Assembly (NCBI GenBank): GCA_014218235.1
Contig: CM024766.1
Location: 71,351,207-71,415,206 of the forward strand
Source: Colocasia esculenta
Taxonomy: Eukaryota; Streptophyta; Magnoliopsida; Alismatales; Araceae
DNA length: 64,000 nt
Direction of reading: 5' to 3'
Part shown: positions 11,569 to 22,612 of the stretch, piece after piece
Layout: each line of letters starts with the position of its first letter
Position numbering within the stretch: the stretch's first letter is position 1
Position numbers and translations under genes: made by a program
Notes under the pieces: model-generated
What the model was told of the DNA's origin: nothing
Databases searched by the model: none
Seen by the model: the letters and a program-made list of their open reading frames with translations, nothing else

Positions 11569-12583
11569 CTAGGGCTTGGTATGTGAGCATTCGCGCCATA
11601 TGGCGAGCAGAATGACTCCATGGACATCATAGTCTGTGAGGTCTACCCTTATCACAATAGTGTCATATCTCGTCTGGACGGGTCCTCTGACAAAGTGACA
11701 ATATAATGACCATGTGAGTGGCTGCCAGTCTGGCTTTAGCATTGATGAGAAAGTGCTCTGTGGCTGGACTTCTTTTTTGTAACCAAGACTGTGTCTTGTG
11801 ATCTGTTTGGAGCTGGAGATGATCTGGGTCCTTCCTTGGATCTGGGCTCTAAGCCCTTTCCCTGGTTGATAGCCGATTTTGAACATAATATTCCAACCTT
11901 TTGTGTCTGATGGTGTGGCCCTCTTGGCAGCTGCCATAGATGGAGACACTATTTGGCAACTGGAAGAAAAAGAATATGCCCATGGGTAGTTCACATCAAG
12001 CACAGAGATAATGGACTTGTTAGAGGGACAAAATACCTTCATGATCTGATCAATGGCTTCAACCATATGTGTGGTGGCCGCACTCTTAACTTTGACGATC
12101 CATCCTTGGAATGGGAATTTCAAACATTGATGGGTTGTAGAGGGGACTGCCCCTGGATGACCAAGAATAGATTTGAAAGTAGGATCAATGTCAAGCACCT
12201 AAAAGTCTACGGTCGTCACAAGCGGCCCCAATTCTGCTTGTAGAGAGACTACACCATGGCAGGGTCGCCTGGAGTTATCATAAGCTGCAATAGTGGTAGG
12301 AGTTGGCTGCAAGCGACACTCAGATATGTTGCACGACCGGAGGTTGAGAGGACACACATTTATTGATGCTCCGGTGTCTACTAGGGCGGCGTCAATGGCC
12401 ACTTTGTTTATTGTCTATGTCACATACAGAGGCATTCTCCTTGCCTCGGGAGGAGCTAGCTCACTGTCAAAAAATGTAATCGTCAGCCCTCTAGTAACAA
12501 TCGATAGGACCGATGGCAATGTCTCTGGGGTCATGTCCTCACTGATTATGACCCTTTGCAGAGAAGTCTTCAGAGCATCCTGA
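11569..12583 (-). pseudogene. Element A aspartic protease and G-patch-like segment, degenerate
   Basis: Protease cleaves the Gag-Pol polyprotein. From about 12583 down, the frames give AALVDTGASINVCPLNLRS (catalytic DTGA near 12380), then PTPTTIAAYDNSRRPCHGVV, then LDIDPTFKSILG. After the protease comes a Gly-rich stretch, KGWNIMFKIGYQPGKGLRAQ (near 11860), that matches a G-patch motif. Frames switch at about 12200, so the copy is broken. It corresponds to B 18321-19174. Confidence 0.75.
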
Positions 12584-12702
12584 TGGGTCTGGGACCTCTT
12601 GATCAGTTCAAGAATAGAAATTTTGGTAGGAGTCTGGTTCAGGTTCTTCAGAATATCGTATTGAGTGCTCGGGACCGGGTCTACCTCTTCAATGTCCTTC
12701 TG

Positions 12703-13244
12703 TTATTGTTGGTTGTTGGAGTTGTGGGTCGGCTGAACCGGCATAGACACGGATGCATTGGGATACATCTGGTGAAGCAGTCGCTCGCTCCAGAGGGCGA
12801 GGTTGTGTTGTAGTGGAAGTGGGGTGATGCTAATGATGGATGGGTTGGCTATTATTGGCACTGGCATGGGGGAAAGTGGAATGTTGATGGGTGAAAGATT
12901 AATGGGTGGTATGATGGGAGTGTTGCGTAGTGATGAGGTGATTGTGGCAATGGTGGGTGTGGTGGAGGTGATGGTGGTATGGGAAATAGCCAATAATTGG
13001 CCTACTCCATGTTCATCGTTGTAGGCCCAATCGGCGGCAAGTGGTGGATGGTGGACAACTAGGTTAACTTGAGCGGGTGGTGGAGGTGGTGTTTCAAGTT
13101 GTGGGTTCGGAGCGGGCTGATGTTGTGGCATAAGATTCTAGACTATGTCGAGATCCTGAGTTGGTTGTCGTGGTTGTTGTGGTTGTTGTGGTTGCTACTA
13201 GAATTGTTGTTGTTGTGGTGGGGGCTGCTGTCACCTCTACGCTA
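12703..13244 (-). pseudogene. Element A gag C-terminal region, cut by B
   Basis: This is the proline-rich C-terminal part of Gag (MPQHQPAPNPQLETPPPPPA), preceded towards 13244 by a glutamine/asparagine-codon tract read from CAA/CAG-like repeats. Gag forms the particle that packages element RNA. The N-terminal and central parts are at 32980-34645. The two halves join in the same order as in B's gag (17560-18200), which shows that B landed in A's gag. Confidence 0.75.
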
Positions 13245-14668
13245 TGTAGACACCCGATTCTGGCTTATAAGCCAAACTACATTTCTTGTTAACTTAGTAA
13301 GCCCCTAGTTGGTCACTCACCTTGAGCCCATCATTAGCCTTGCTTTAAGCCCATTAATAGCCCAATTCCCATAAATATCTCGTCCATTGTCTTTTAAAAG
13401 AAAGAGTCCATGTGCCTTAAATGCCTATTATTCTCCCATGTCATTGATCAATATTTTGAAAATAATCGATTTCCATTAACGCGACGTATCGTGGCGCCGC
13501 GTTCATCTTTTCGCGCCTCCCTTGGCCGTCGCGATAGCCCATGCATACCCATGCACGTGGCTTCATAGTCGCGACAACTAAGGCCGTCGCGTTCATTTCA
13601 GTCGCGTCCCTACGATGTGTCGCGACTTCAGCCGCGGCAACAGCCTTCGCAACCACCTCCACTTTATCCTCCCATGGCCTTATCTCTATCCCATGCAGCC
13701 TCCCAACTCCCATGGCCGCGGTTTGGGGTTGTGGGAGACTCTAGGAACCCCTTTGGACTCTCCCAATCTGGATTTAATGACATTTATCCTTTATTTGGGG
13801 TATTTATCACTTAAAATGGGATATTTTCTCTCTCTAAGTATATATAAGCAAGGCCTTCCCCTTCAGAGAAGAGGGAGCCCCATTTTTCACCCCGAAGGGC
13901 TGTCGAATTTTCCTTAGATCTGGACTTAGCCTCGTAGCCCTCCCTTCTCCTCTCTTTTCCTCACATTCTCCACCTCAAAACTTGTCCTTTTGCACATCTA
14001 TGGAGCTTGGATCGTGAGGAGGATGACTCCCACCATTCCTTGGAGCATCTGAAGCATCTCAGCACGCCATTGCATGCCAGGGAGTCGCCCATATGGGGCT
14101 CTTTCTCTTCTCCCACCTCTTTCTTCTTCATCCTTCTTGCATGTTGTTTTATTTCTAGATAGATTGCATTCACCCTTCTTCCCACGTTTTTATACACCCT
14201 AGGGGTTTAAAATCCACCCCAGGTTCGTTCCCTCCATGTTACTTCTTCCTCTTTTACTGTTGGATGGATACTCCACTTAACAAGTTCTAATAGGGTCTTT
14301 TCTTATTTTTGTTGTTTTGGTAGGCACTCAAACAAGATCTCACGAGGAGCTCTTGTCCTCTAGCCGGCTAGAGGACAGGAAGAAGGTCCTACCCAACTTC
14401 TCCCGCACTGTAGAGAACGCGACGGGCATTGGCGACGTGACAGGAAGACGCGTCTTGAAATCATGACACGTTATCAGCATCATCAAGACGGGTTGCAACG
14501 TCGCGACACCAGGTCTGCCCTATGTTCTCTTTCCCTTTTCCTAGTATAGTTAGCCCATTGCTTCCTCTCATTAGGCAACTATATTAGGTGGCGATCACAC
14601 CCCTTTCCATGCTATTATAGTTGACACATGTCTGTGTGTATTGGGGGCACACAATCCCCATAATTACA
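13245..14668 (+). repeat. 5' LTR of element B
   Basis: It starts TGTAGACACCCGATTCTGGC and ends TAATTACA. A TATA-type TATATAA lies at 13839-13845, about 600 bp in, so U3 is roughly 600 bp. Clusters of TCGCGA/GTCGC motifs occur at 13480-13660 (upstream of the TATA box) and 14408-14510 (transcribed part). The short open frames inside are shared with the 3' LTR and are not genes. Confidence 0.9.
13839..13845 (+). promoter_or_regulatory. TATA box of the B 5' LTR
   Basis: TATATAA follows a CT-rich stretch, in the position expected for the element's Pol II promoter. The same sequence is in the 3' LTR near 32150. Confidence 0.6.
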
Positions 14669-14673
14669 CCTGT

Positions 14674-14692
14674 TGGCGATCACGGTGGGACC
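14674..14692 (+). promoter_or_regulatory. Primer binding site of element B
   Basis: TGGCGATCACGGTGGGACC begins 5 bp after the 5' LTR. It starts with TGG, the complement of a tRNA 3' CCA, as expected for the minus-strand primer site. Element A has a nearly identical site at 35808-35826. I cannot name the tRNA with certainty. Confidence 0.75.
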
Positions 14693-15896
14693 TTCAATGC
14701 TACCCTCATGAGTCTAGTCTGCTTGCTTGCCATGTTCCTTTGTTTAAATGTCTTCTTAAAACCCTGTTAGGTTGTTGTTGTTTTGCTTTTCTGCGTTTCT
14801 GTTCTCTGTTAAAGTCGCGGCGTGTCGTGGGGACGCGATCTCTTAGCGACCTCCAGAGGGGACGCGACATCAGAACAGTGCTTTGCCTCTTCTGTCTGCT
14901 TTATTCCACTTCTATGGGTTCATGTATGTTTCTTCAATGCCTCTATGTCATGTATTCTCGTGTCTCTGGGTGTTAGAATCCTACTAGGGTTTGGGTTTTT
15001 CCTTTTCCTTCTTCTGTATGTTTTCGGGCTATATCGCGACGGATCGCGGGGTCGCTAAAAGGTCGCGTCGTGGACGAACGTCGCGTCGACAGGTACGCAC
15101 TTGGTTGTTAATGTTTTAATTCATGTGTCGGTTTCTACGTGATCCATGATCTCTGTTGTGTTAATTTGCTTGCTCCATGCTTGTGTTGTGTGCTAGGTTA
15201 GTCTGTATTGTCCTGTGTTTGCAAGTGACTAAAGATCTCAGGGCTCTGTTGATATCGCGGCGGTCCCTTCCGTCGCGATAAGGTCGCGGTGTATCTGGCC
15301 ACTGCGACTTTACCTGAGACCTGTTAGTCACCCTGTTTGGTCATTGTTTAGCTTGCATACATCTTGGGCACTTAGGCATGTGCATACATTACTCATCCCA
15401 TTGTGTAGGTTGCCCCCTTGGTTGAGTGAGCCCTCTCACTTGCGAGCACTCGTGGGTTGACTCGAGCCACCTTCCGAGGACCTCCGTAAGTCCCTGTGAC
15501 CGTACGCATGTTACGGCTCGCCGGGCAGGTTGTACCTGTTGCACCCCTAGTTTGAGCCACCCCCACTGTTAGTTGTGTGCCATCCCTAGCTACACCGGAG
15601 GACTTGAGTTCACACCCATTAGGGCCCACCCCACTTGACCAAGTGACTTTCTATTAACTTATTCATTTAAAAAGTCAAGTGCGAATCTTAAAATTTGGGC
15701 GATAATCATGATAACTTGAATGCTTTTGGTATCTCCCTTCTCATCTCATAGTCCCTTCATGTTGTTATAGAGTCTAGGTTTGGTTGGTCTGTGTCATCTC
15801 CCCTAAATTATTTAGGGGCGGTGCATGCGTCATTGTCTAGGTAGATCGAGTCGGTCTCTATCGTCCTTTGTACTATACTACAATCCTTTGTTCGAC
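14693..15896 (+). other. 5' leader of element B with a conserved block
   Basis: This is untranslated leader between PBS and gag. It carries GTCGC/TCGCG motif clusters (14813-14870, 15035-15090, 15250-15310). At about 15476-15540 is the block GGACCTCCGTAAGTCCCTGT followed about 40 bp later by GCAGGTTGTACCTGTTG. The same block occurs in the leader of A (minus strand, near 35000-35060) and in D (near 1866) and, partly, F (near 55640). Conservation in leaders suggests an RNA-level role such as packaging, dimerisation or splicing; this is inference. Confidence 0.55.
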
Positions 15897-18280
15897 ATGG
15901 ACCAATTTCGGGTCCTTGCCAACGATGTCCTGCCCATTGGGCTTCTCGAGGACGTGGCCCAACCTTCTGCGGCCATTCTCCCCGGGCACATCCAACCCCC
16001 TCTCATCATTGGGAGTCAATCATGTCCTCCTTCTCCTCCAAGGGGAGATGACCCCCACTCCCAATTCAGTCAGCTTCTTCCGCTTCTAACTATGGACCAA
16101 GTCCGTGAATTTCTGGTCGCTGCCAAAGGCAAGCGACCCCTATCTCCACCCACTCACAATCCAGTCCAACATGCGACTTCCTCTGCCCCTGTCACTTCAG
16201 CACCACACATACCCTCCGCCGTGGCAGACCCTACACCTCTCTGTCCTAGAGCTATCCATTTCTCTGACCCTAGCTACCTTCTTGCATGAGAGGTCTGGCC
16301 CAGATCCCCTCCAACCTCCTCATTCTATACGTCCAAACATGCCCCCTACCCCACAAGAGGTCCTATTCTTTTGAGTAACCCCGCTCCCTTATTCCTGCTC
16401 ATCATGTCACGCCTCCCTCCGATTTCCTTACGGAGTGGGCGACCATGAAGAGGGAGCTCCATGACCTTAGGAGACAAATAGATCCGCGGAAGGTCGCTGA
16501 CATCCCCCTCCCATCATTCCAACATCTCCGGGTTCCACCCCAGTCGGAACTCCCTGTCTATCGGTGATATTCTGGGGTAGGTGACCCTTATGTGCATTTA
16601 AAAGATTTTGTGTATGAATCAGCACCACACAAGTATGACCGCCACCTCATGGCGTACTTGTTCAAAAAATCATTGGACGGTCCGGCCCTTGAATGGTTTT
16701 ATTCCCTGCCTCCCAAAGAAGCCGAAGATTTTTAGATCATCCAAGAAAGATTCTTGCAGCAGTTCCAAGATCGGGTGCGACCCGAATATTCTTTTGTTGA
16801 TTTGGTGGCCGAGAAAATGAAATCTGACGAGGAATTTTCAGTATATGCCGACAGATGGCGTTCCCTCACTGCAAAAGTCCGCTGCCCAATGCCTGAGGAA
16901 GAAAAGATTAAGCTGCTGATCTCAAATGCCACCCCTACTTACCGGGCTATCCTAGCTATGAATGACATCACCACTATGCACCAGTTGTATGGTCGAGCCC
17001 GCTTCATCCAGACACAGCTTAAGGACTCACCTATCCATTCTAAGTTTGAGACCCCCAAATCTCGTTACCCTAAGAAGCCTCAGGGCCCAGTCACCGAGGG
17101 AGTCCAAACTAATGAACAAGTAGGTGCAGTGAATAACCCCCAAGGCCCCGTGGGTAGGTCTCCCTATACTCAGCAGCCCCAACAACCATGGAACAACAAT
17201 AGACAACCTCCTCCTCAGGGGCAGAACCCCCAGCAAGACCAGCGTCAGTACAACCAAGTCCCTCCACCCCAAAATGGTTTTGCCCCCAGAAAGCCCAATG
17301 GGCCCAAGAGAGCTCAGTACCCTCCTCTTCCAGAGGCCTTGGCCGACATCTTCGCAGCCCTTATGTCTCTCAAACCCTTAGACTTCCTCCTGAGAAACCA
17401 AATTGGAACATGGCAGTGGACTAGACAAAGTACTGTGTGTACCATCGCCACCCGAGCCATAATGTAGTGGACTGCTTCCAATTTCGGGAGATCATATATG
17501 ATCTTCATGAACAGAATCAGATTGATTGGGCGGAGATGAAGAGGTTGATCCAAACACTGAGGGACCAGCAGGGTCAAAGGCAGCAGCAACAGCAGCCACA
17601 ACAACAACAGCAATTCCAACAACAACAACAACAACAATTCCAGCAGCCTTTCCAGCAACAATTCCAGTAACAACAACGGCAACCCCAGCAACCGAAAAAT
17701 GACCTTAGCATAATCCGTAATCCCATGCCTCAACATCAGCTCGCTCCAAACCCACAACCTGCTCCACCACCACCTCCACCTGCTCAAGTTAACCCAGTCA
17801 TCCATCACCTACCACCAGAAGCCGCATGGATCTTCGACGATGAGCACGAAGTGGGCCAGCTTTTAGCCATTTCCCATACCACACCTGTCCCATCATACCT
17901 ACATCCACCACACCCACCATTGCCACCCTCACCTCACCATTCTACAGCTCCCCCGTCATACCACCCATTGTCCCTTCGCCTATCAGCATCCCATTCTCCC
18001 CTATGCCAGCGCCACTATTACCCAACCCTTCTGTTCTTGACACCACTTCCCCTCCACTCCACCATAACCTCACCCTACGGAGTGGGCATATGTTTCACCG
18101 GATGTACCCAAATGCATCCGTACCTATGTCAGGTCAGGAAACCCAACCCTCCCATTGTCAGCAGCAGCAACAAGATACCGAGGAGATAGATCCAGTTCTG
18201 GGAACTCAATATGACATTCTGAAGCACTTGGATCAGACTCCGGCAAAAATCTCCATCCTTGAGCTGATCAAGAGGTCATA
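15897..18280 (+). pseudogene. Element B gag, degenerate
   Basis: Gag forms the retrotransposon particle. The likely start at 15897 begins MDQFRVLANDVLPIGLLEDV and matches A's gag (MKHFRVL at 34645). The central retrotransposon-gag region appears in a 237-codon frame (16754-17467) with DEEFSVYADRWRSLTAKVRC and AMNDITTMHQLYGRARF. A Q-rich tract coded by CAA/CAG runs follows (about 17570-17690). A proline-rich C-terminus (MPQHQLAPNPQPAPPPPPPA, near 17725) comes next. At least four stops or frame changes interrupt it (16287, about 16735, 17465, about 17670), so it is non-functional. Confidence 0.8.
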
Positions 18281-18320
18281 GACCCACCAAGATGCCCTGA
18301 AGACCTTTCTACAAAGGGTC

Positions 18321-19174
18321 ATGGTTAGTGAAGACATGAACCCTGACAATCTACCTTCCGTACTCTCTATTGTGAACAGAGGACCAACAATTATCTTTTC
18401 TGATGGTGAGTTAGCTCCTCCAGAGGCCAGAAGAATGCCCATGTGTGTGACTCTGACTATAAATAAAGTGGTCATTGATGCCGCATTGGTCGATACAGGG
18501 GCTTCCATTAATGTGTGTCCCTTGAGCACTTTGAGAGCTTTCAACGTCCCCGAACGTCGACTACAGCCTACTCCTACAACCATAGCCACATATGACAATT
18601 CCAGGCGGGCTTGCCACGGCGTCATTTCTTTACAAGCCGAATTGGGCCCACTCGTCATGACAGTGGACTTCTACGTGCTGGATATTGATCCCACTTTTAA
18701 GGTCATCCTAGGCCGACCATGGATTGAAGCATTAGGGGCAGTCCCCTCTATAGCCCATCAATGTTTGAAGTTCCCATTTCAAGGGCGTATAGTCAAAGTC
18801 AAGAGTGCAGCAATACCCACACCGTGGAGGCTATAGAAAGGATCATGTTGTCGGTCTGGCCATCCAATAAGCCTGTCATTTCGGTGCTTGACATAAATTA
18901 TCCCTGGGCTTACACTTTCTCCTCTAATCGCCCGATTTTGTCCCCATCACTGGCAGCTATCGGGAAGGATACGTTAGCAAATGACAAAGGCTGGGATATC
19001 ATGTTCAGGATTGGCTATCAGACAGGAAAAGGTTTGGGAGCCCATCTCCAAGGGAGAACCAAGGTCGACTCTAGAATGAAGAAATTTACAAAGCATGGCC
19101 TAGATATACATAATGGGCTGCACTCTCATCTGCTTCACAGTCAGACCATGGCCTCTTGCTTGGACATTATATGA
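18321..19174 (+). pseudogene. Element B aspartic protease plus G-patch-like segment
   Basis: A 171-codon frame (18321-18836) carries a retropepsin: VVIDAALVDTGASINVCPLS with catalytic DTGA near 18496, then TIATYDNSRRACHGVI and ILGRPWI. After a frameshift near 18800 the next frame (to 19174) has DKGWDIMFRIGYQTGKGLGA, a G-patch-like glycine motif. Proteases followed by a G-patch are known in some retroviruses and retroelements, where the G-patch is thought to help bind nucleic acid. The frameshift makes this copy inactive. Confidence 0.75.
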
Positions 19175-19551
19175 CCACTTCGTTAGAGGACCTATACAGC
19201 CCGGATATAACATCACAGTGCAAGAGGAACCAAGGTCAGCAATCAAATCCTAGAGGCCCAGCGGCCAGCAAGCAGAAGAAGCCGAGACAAGGCAGAAGAA
19301 TCAGATCCTGAAGACTTAATCTCTGCAGTAGTTCCCTATTCAAAGAAACAGCAACACCCCTCAGAGGCGAAGCAGAAGAGCAGGGCCTTGAAGACCTTGT
19401 TTCATCAGTTAGTCATTTGTTCATCGAGACAGTGTAGCACAGCTGCCAGCAGTGATAGAATCGGCATCAGCATCACCACCAGCGACAGTTGCTTGGACTT
19501 GGTAAAATTTTGAAACCATGAACCTTATCACCCAACAACGGAGCTCTGTGC

Positions 19552-20330
19552 AAGGTATTTCCATCTTTCAATCATTTTGTGTCTTCCATCTTTGTTTAAA
19601 ACTCACATCCATCCTATTTTCCCCTCCCATCATTCTCCAGTTCTCCCCCGATGCTCTCGAAGCGTTAACCTCCTCTACATCCTCTTTCACTGTTTCTTTT
19701 AATAGCTCGATTCTATCCTTCTCCCGACACCTTCGCTCTTAGGATGGTTAATTTCCTTTCTTAGTTAAAAAAAAAATGCCTCCTCTCTTCCCCATTTCCC
19801 ATCTTTCCCCTGCCCTTCTCATCGCAGCGATCCCCGCCTTTCCCTTTATCTTTCATCGGACGGCAATACCCGTTCTTCTCCTTTCAAACATCAATCTCCC
19901 TCTGTAATTCCCATCCTCAGACGGCGATCCCCGTCCCCTCGTCTTCCTGCTCTCGATGGCGATCCCTGTCACCTCTTCATTTTCGGATGGCGATCCCTGT
20001 CCCCTCGCCTTCCTGCTTTTGACGGCGATCTCCATCACCCCCTTGCTCCCAACTCTCAGATGGCGGTCCCCGTCCCGGTGTTCCCTTGCTTTTGATGCGA
20101 TCCTCGCCACCCCCTTGCTCCTAACTCTCGGACGTCGATCCCCGTCCCGGCGTTCCCCTGATTTTGACGGGATTCCTTGTCATTCCTTCCCTTCCACCTA
20201 GCGGCGATCCCGTCTTCCTCCTCTTTTCTGCTTAAGCCGTGATTTTCGCACCTTGACCCGCCATAGTCTTCTGGGTGATTTGGGTGAGGGGCCTTCTGTC
20301 CCCTGCACCTCGACTCTACGGTGGGCATCC
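19552..20330 (+). repeat. PR-RT spacer of B with GACGGCGATCCCCGTC array; probable intron
   Basis: CAAG/GTATTTCC near 19550 resembles a splice donor and matches A's donor. From about 19800 to 20200, GACGGCGATCCCCGTC-like units repeat about every 45 bp, separated by pyrimidine-rich filler, and there is no protease or RT coding. Coding resembling A resumes after about 20280. The acceptor is not clear; TAG at about 20262-20264 is one candidate. The whole arrangement is the reverse complement of A's spacer at 10621-11306. An intron at this place is known for Ogre-type Tat elements. Confidence 0.5.
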
Positions 20331-20681
20331 CGAGCTCGGGTGGCCCATCTTCTCCTCCAAACCCATTGGAGAACCCCTGCGGCCCGGCCGCACTAATTTC
20401 TTTCCTTCGAATAACTTCTGGACACTTCTCCAGAGCCTTATGTAAATCAAACCTGTTTAGATTCAGGGGTAGGATCTATCATCCCCGTCCCCGTCTAGAA
20501 AGAAGAAGGGTATGGCATACCTCGTAGGTATCTGCTAGATCTAGTGCAGAGGTGTGGAGCTCTGTTAACTGTCGGAGAATTTGTCTAGGAAGCGGTAGTC
20601 CTAAACTTCGAAGATCTGCGCAAAGAAGAAGGGCTAGATTACAGATTTGGAGTTTACGAGATCTTAGCTGGGGATGACCCA

Positions 20682-22270
20682 GTGGGTGAAGAGGACTGTG
20701 AAATAGAGGATGCTACCGAGATGTATGCGAGTGGTATGCAAAGATTTGATGAACCCACCTCAGCAGTGGACGAGCCCACCAAGGAGGTAAATGTTGGAAA
20801 GGAAGAAGACCCCAGACTCTTAACCATAGCCTCCGATCTCCCTCTTGAAGAAGAAGAGGCGCTCATAGAAATGTTAAGGGAGTTCAAGGATTCTTTCGCC
20901 TGGTCTTATGATGACATGCCCGGCATTGACCCCGAGTTAGTAGAACATAGACTGATCTTGAAGCCAGGGGCAGTTGCTGTTAAGCAAAAATTGAGACGAT
21001 ACCTCCCCCACATTGCTTTGAAGATGAAAGAGGATATTGATAAGCTACATAAGGCTAAATTCATCCTTGTAGTCCTCTATCCGCTATGGGTGGCCAATAT
21101 AGTCCCGGTGATGAAGAAAGACGGAAGAGTGCGGATTTGCATAGACTTCCGGAACCTGAATAGGGCATGTTCAAAGGATGATTTCCCTTTACCTCATTTA
21201 GATGTACTGATTGATAATACCGCTGGGTATGAGACTCTATCATTCATGGATGGGTACTCAGGCTATAATCAGATCCGTCTAGCCCCAGAGGACCAAGAGA
21301 AAACCTCCTTCACCACACCCTGGGGAACTTATTACTATGTGATCATGCCATTTGGATTGAAAATGCCGGCACCACTTATCAAAGGGCAATGTTAGCGATC
21401 TTCCACGATATGATTCATATTGATGTTGAGGTTTACGTGGATGACATTGTGGTGAAGTCTAGGACTCGAAGAGAACACTCCTCCATACTTGCCAAAGTGT
21501 TTCGTCGTGCACAAGAATATCAATTGAAAATGAATCCGAAGAAATGTGTGTTTGGGGTTTCTTCAGGCAAACTGTTAGGCTTTATAGTCAGCAAACGAGG
21601 AATTCAAATAGACCCGCATAAGGCCAAAGCCATAAATGAGATGCCTCCTCCTAAGAACATATCTGAGCTTCGAGGTTTGATTGGTTGGTTACAGTTCATA
21701 AGGAGATTCATATCTCAACATTCTCAAAGATGCCGCCCTTTCTATGAAATGTTAAAAGGAGGAGCAAAATTTGAATGGAATGGCAAGTGGCAAGAAGCTT
21801 TTGATGAACTCAAGAGTTATCTCATGAATCCGCATGTGTTACAGGCGCCTGTCCCTGGGAAACCCTTGATCCTATATCTGTCGACAATTGAGGACTCCCT
21901 AGGAGCTGTCCTTGCACAACATGACGAGTCTGGCAAAGAAAGGGCAGTCTATTACCTATCTAGGCTTTTCAATCCTTCTGAAGTCAAACTCACCACGATG
22001 GAGAAAACATGTGCAGCACTAGTATGGGTAGTGCAGAAATTGAAGCACTACTTCTTAGCCCATAAGGTGAGTTTGATTTCTAGAATGGACCCTATTAGGT
22101 ACCTCCTAGAGAAGCCAATCCTCGCCAACAGATTGGCACGCTGGCAGAACTTCCTATCTCAATTCGATATCACCTTTATAGTCCAAAAGGCTATAAAAGG
22201 GTATGCCATTGCTGAGCACCTTGCTCACCTTCCTCTTCCTCACAGTGACACGGTTCAAGAGGATTTCCCT
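20682..22270 (+). pseudogene. Element B reverse transcriptase and first RNase H, one frameshift
   Basis: The first frame (20682-21395) covers the RT N-terminal half with KKDGRVRICIDFRNLNRACS, FMDGYSGYNQIRLAPEDQEK and YYYVIMPFGLK. A one-base shortening of an A run near 21360 shifts the frame. The second frame (from 21389) continues MLAIFHDMIH, catalytic YVDDIVVKS, LLGFIVSKRG, then RNase H (LILYLSTIEDSLGAVLAQHD, MEKTCAALVW) and the tether ending LPLPHSD. The two frames cover the RT and RNase H region from one end to the other, so the frameshift is the main lesion here. Confidence 0.88.
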
Positions 22271-22612
22271 GATGAAAACCTGTCACTTATTTCTCGCGAT
22301 CCCTTCTGGTCACTCCATTTTGATGGAGCTCTCAATTCTAGGGGACGGGGCATAGGTGATGTTCTACTCACCCCAGAAGGGATCACCATTCCACTTGCTT
22401 ATCAACTCCAGTTCCCTGCCACCAACAATATCTCCGAGTATGAGGCTTTCCTAGCTGGTCTTAAACTTGCCTATTTATTAGGCGCACGTCATCTCAAGAT
22501 CATAGGAGACTGTCAGCTTGTCCTTCGACAGGTCCTTTCTACCTACTGCACTCGTGACCCCAAGCTCAAGCCTTATCAAGATCTGGTCATGCTCCTAGCC
22601 AAGCAATTCTGA
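22271..22612 (+). pseudogene. Element B second (archaeal-type) RNase H
   Basis: In the same frame as the first RNase H: SLHFDGALNSRGRGIGDVLL (first Asp), NNISEYEAFLAGLKLA (Glu) and IIGDCQLVLRQV (second Asp). A TGA ends the frame at 22610-22612, where A reads through with Asn at the matching codon. A second RNase H after the Ty3-type one identifies the Tat lineage and is thought to have been acquired from a plant/archaeal-type RNase H. Confidence 0.85.

Larger units (their letters stand above)
5909..13244 (-). mobile_element. Element A, 3' part: Tat-type Ty3/gypsy retrotransposon
   Basis: Read on the minus strand this contains, in order from 13244 down: gag C-terminus, protease plus G-patch-like segment, a non-coding spacer with a tandem array, RT, RNase H, a second RNase H, integrase, and an A-rich low-complexity stretch (5990-6085). 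The order and the second RNase H are the hallmark of the Tat lineage of plant Ty3/gypsy elements. Its gag and 5' LTR continue at 32980-37279, beyond the nested element B. Sequence from 5925 to 6720 aligns with B 24125-25140 and has no coding content that I recognise. The 3' LTR is missing from the window because D cuts in at 5908. Confidence 0.85.

Noticed and set aside
17314..17808. 164-codon minus-strand leucine-rich frame
   Set aside because: It is the antisense of the CAA/CAG (Gln) tract of B gag.
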